Source of the DNA: an uncultured Bacilli bacterium
GTDB taxonomy: Bacteria; Bacillota_I; Bacilli_A; RF39; UBA660
NCBI GenBank assembly: GCA_947624855.1
Contig: CANQMC010000013.1
Coordinates: 1 to 16,294, forward strand
Reading direction: 5' to 3'
DNA: 16,294 bases
The notes beneath the pieces are model-generated. The model was not told the origin of the DNA, did not search any database, and was given only the letters and a program-made list of their open reading frames with translations. Shown one piece after another: positions 15,206 to 16,294 of this stretch. Made by a program: the position numbers and the translations under genes. The stretch's first letter is position 1, and every line of letters begins with the position of its first letter.

Positions 15206-15934
15206 ATGAAAAAAACTTTTATGGATTTAGCCAAATTAGCTGAAGATAAAAAATATCCAATCGCGGAAAAAAAGGGGATTGGTTATCGTATCAAACATTA
15301 TAAAGTTGATGCTTACAATGAAAAAGCTTATAAACGAATTAAAGGTGATTATTTTGTTATTGATTTTGATTATATATCTTTATTTAAACAAGAAAAAAAT
15401 CTAAAAAAAGAAGTAATGAAAATCTTAAAATGTTTTTTCAAAAATGAAACACCACCCCGACCTTTAATAATTGGTTTAGGTAATTCAAGTATTCCATGTG
15501 ATAGCCTAGGAGTTAATACTACGAATAAAATAATGGCAACTAATCATTTTACAGATTTTTTATCAATACCTAAAGTAGCCTTATTTAATCCTGAAGTAAC
15601 CGAAAAAACTGGTATTAGTTCTTTTAGTTTAATTGAAATGGTTGTAAAAAAATTAAAACCTACAGTTATTATCATGATAGATAGTCTAGCTACCACCAAA
15701 GAAGAAAACTTAAATAATTGTTTAGAAATAAATAATACAGGTATTATACCTGGTAAATCTCTAAAAGATAACAAAAAGATTGACAGTAATACTTTTAATA
15801 TTCCTTTGATATCTATGGGAGTACCTTTAGTTTTAGATAAAAATAAACATTTATATACTTCACCTAATGTAAATGAAATAATAGATATTACTAGTACAAT
15901 CATGGCTAATGCTTTAAATGATCTATTTTTTTAA
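15206..15934 (+). CDS. gpr: GPR germination protease (short form)
   Basis: The protease that degrades small acid-soluble spore proteins when spores germinate, made in the forespore as a zymogen. Recognised by IIGLGNSSIPCDSLGV (GLGN 90-93, Asp99), PEVTEKTGISSFSLIE, VIIMIDSLAT (Asp159), NNTGIIPG and IPLISMGVPLV; Asp99 and Asp159 align with the two aspartates reported as essential in B. megaterium GPR (D127, D193). At 242 residues it is about 125 shorter than the Bacillus enzyme: the N-terminal region is shorter, and a ~65-residue segment after the GVPLV strand is missing, so the frame goes straight to the final helix (TSPNVNEIIDITSTIMANAL). Start: ATG 15206 after AAAGGTGG. An intrinsic terminator follows. 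Its presence is the best evidence that the organism, or a recent ancestor, forms spores. Confidence 0.93.
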   Translation: MKKTFMDLAKLAEDKKYPIAEKKGIGYRIKHYKVDAYNEKAYKRIKGDYFVIDFDYISLFKQEKNLKKEVMKILKCFFKNETPPRPLIIGLGNSSIPCDSLGVNTTNKIMATNHFTDFLSIPKVALFNPEVTEKTGISSFSLIEMVVKKLKPTVIIMIDSLATTKEENLNNCLEINNTGIIPGKSLKDNKKIDSNTFNIPLISMGVPLVLDKNKHLYTSPNVNEIIDITSTIMANALNDLFF

Positions 15935-15938
15935 TATC

Positions 15939-15963
15939 AATGTCCTAAAACGACATTTTTTTT
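15939..15963 (+). terminator. Intrinsic terminator after gpr
   Basis: AATGTC (15939-15944) pairs with GACATT (15952-15957) around a 7-nt loop and runs into eight T (15956-15963). It starts 4 nt after the gpr stop codon and separates gpr from the next gene, which must have its own promoter or rely on read-through. Confidence 0.75.
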
Positions 15964-15997
15964 AATCTTTTTTTTATATAATCTAAATGGTGATATT

Positions 15998-16294
15998 ATG
16001 AAAAGATTTAAAACATATAAAAAAACTAAATTAAAGATACCTAAATTTATTATATTAATACCCTTAATAATTTTAATTTCTCATTTATTTTTAAATCTTA
16101 GTTTTAAAATAATAAATAAAAATACTTTAACTAATTTATTAATAACAAATACCTATGCTAATTTATTTAATAAACAAAATTTATTTAATAATTTAAATAA
16201 TTTAATATTTAAAAATATATGGGGTTTTAATATCCAAGAATCAACAGCAGAACCAGTAATTAATACTAATAATATTTATTATGAAGATTATCTT
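15998..16294 (+). CDS. spoIIP: Probable stage II sporulation protein P (SpoIIP), N-terminal fragment
   Basis: An open frame of 99 codons runs off the end of the window. It begins with a basic stretch (MKRFKTYKKTKLKIPK), then one membrane helix (about residues 17-36, FIILIPLIILISHLFLNL), then an Asn-rich polar region ending STAEPVINTNNIYYEDYL. SpoIIP is a membrane-anchored amidase/endopeptidase that thins septal peptidoglycan during engulfment; it has just this layout (basic start, one helix, variable linker), and in Firmicutes its gene typically follows gpr. The catalytic domain lies beyond the window, so the call rests on position and topology. GGTGAT (15989-15994) precedes ATG 15998 at the same spacing as in other genes here. 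It is separated from gpr by a terminator; a TATAAT at 15977-15982 has no matching -35. Confidence 0.62.
   Translation, partial: MKRFKTYKKTKLKIPKFIILIPLIILISHLFLNLSFKIINKNTLTNLLITNTYANLFNKQNLFNNLNNLIFKNIWGFNIQESTAEPVINTNNIYYEDYL

Noticed and set aside
15544..15903. 119-codon open frame antisense to gpr
   Set aside because: Fully inside gpr, which has strong family motifs; no SD or promoter for the antisense frame.
15977..15982. TATAAT upstream of the last gene as a promoter
   Set aside because: No acceptable -35 at 16-18 nt and no clear sigma-E pattern; in T/A-rich sequence the hexamer alone is weak evidence.

Overview
The window is very AT-rich, densely packed bacterial DNA with Gram-positive style Shine-Dalgarno sites (AGGAGG, GGTG) and sigma-A-like promoters. 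The GPR spore protease, the probable SpoIIP next to it, the AddAB recombination nuclease (instead of RecBCD), LemA and a PlsC-type acyltransferase point to a spore-forming, low-GC Firmicute/Bacillota. The extreme AT bias and the shortened AddA, AddB and GPR suggest a small-genome gut-type lineage (RF39/Erysipelotrichia-like); that placement is inference from style, not from a phylogeny. TGA is seen only at ORF ends and Trp is TGG, so the standard bacterial code fits.

Layout. 1-287: C-terminal end of an Rpn/PD-(D/E)XK transposase-family protein, followed by a long AT-only hairpin. 373-3145: a membrane-lipid acyltransferase, then a two-gene signalling unit (7-TM histidine kinase overlapping a single-domain receiver by ATGA). 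3136-3372: a bidirectional hairpin, a tRNA-Asn on the minus strand with a fully consensus promoter, and a divergent promoter for addB. 3372-8739: addB-addA, overlapping by 17 nt, a compact version of the AddAB helicase-nuclease. 8756-11370: lemA and a DUF2207 membrane protein with a glycine-rich tail, separated by an intrinsic terminator that touches the second gene's ribosome binding site, and closed by a bidirectional terminator. 11399-12697 (minus strand): a membrane-anchored transglutaminase-like protein and rpsT (ribosomal protein S20), each with its own promoter. 12715-15163: a large unrecognised helical protein with five ~75-residue tandem repeats, split by a +1 frameshift inside repeat 5. 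15206-end: gpr, an intrinsic terminator, and the first 99 codons of a probable spoIIP.

Most genes here are housekeeping. The least explained part is the repeat protein between rpsT and gpr. Several starts were moved downstream of the longest open frame because the upstream start codon lies inside a promoter element or SD (addB, addA, the repeat protein). Most recognised promoters share an extended -10 (TGn) element. No mobile element, CRISPR array or phage module is visible apart from the Rpn fragment. No stretch over 300 bases lacks a gene.
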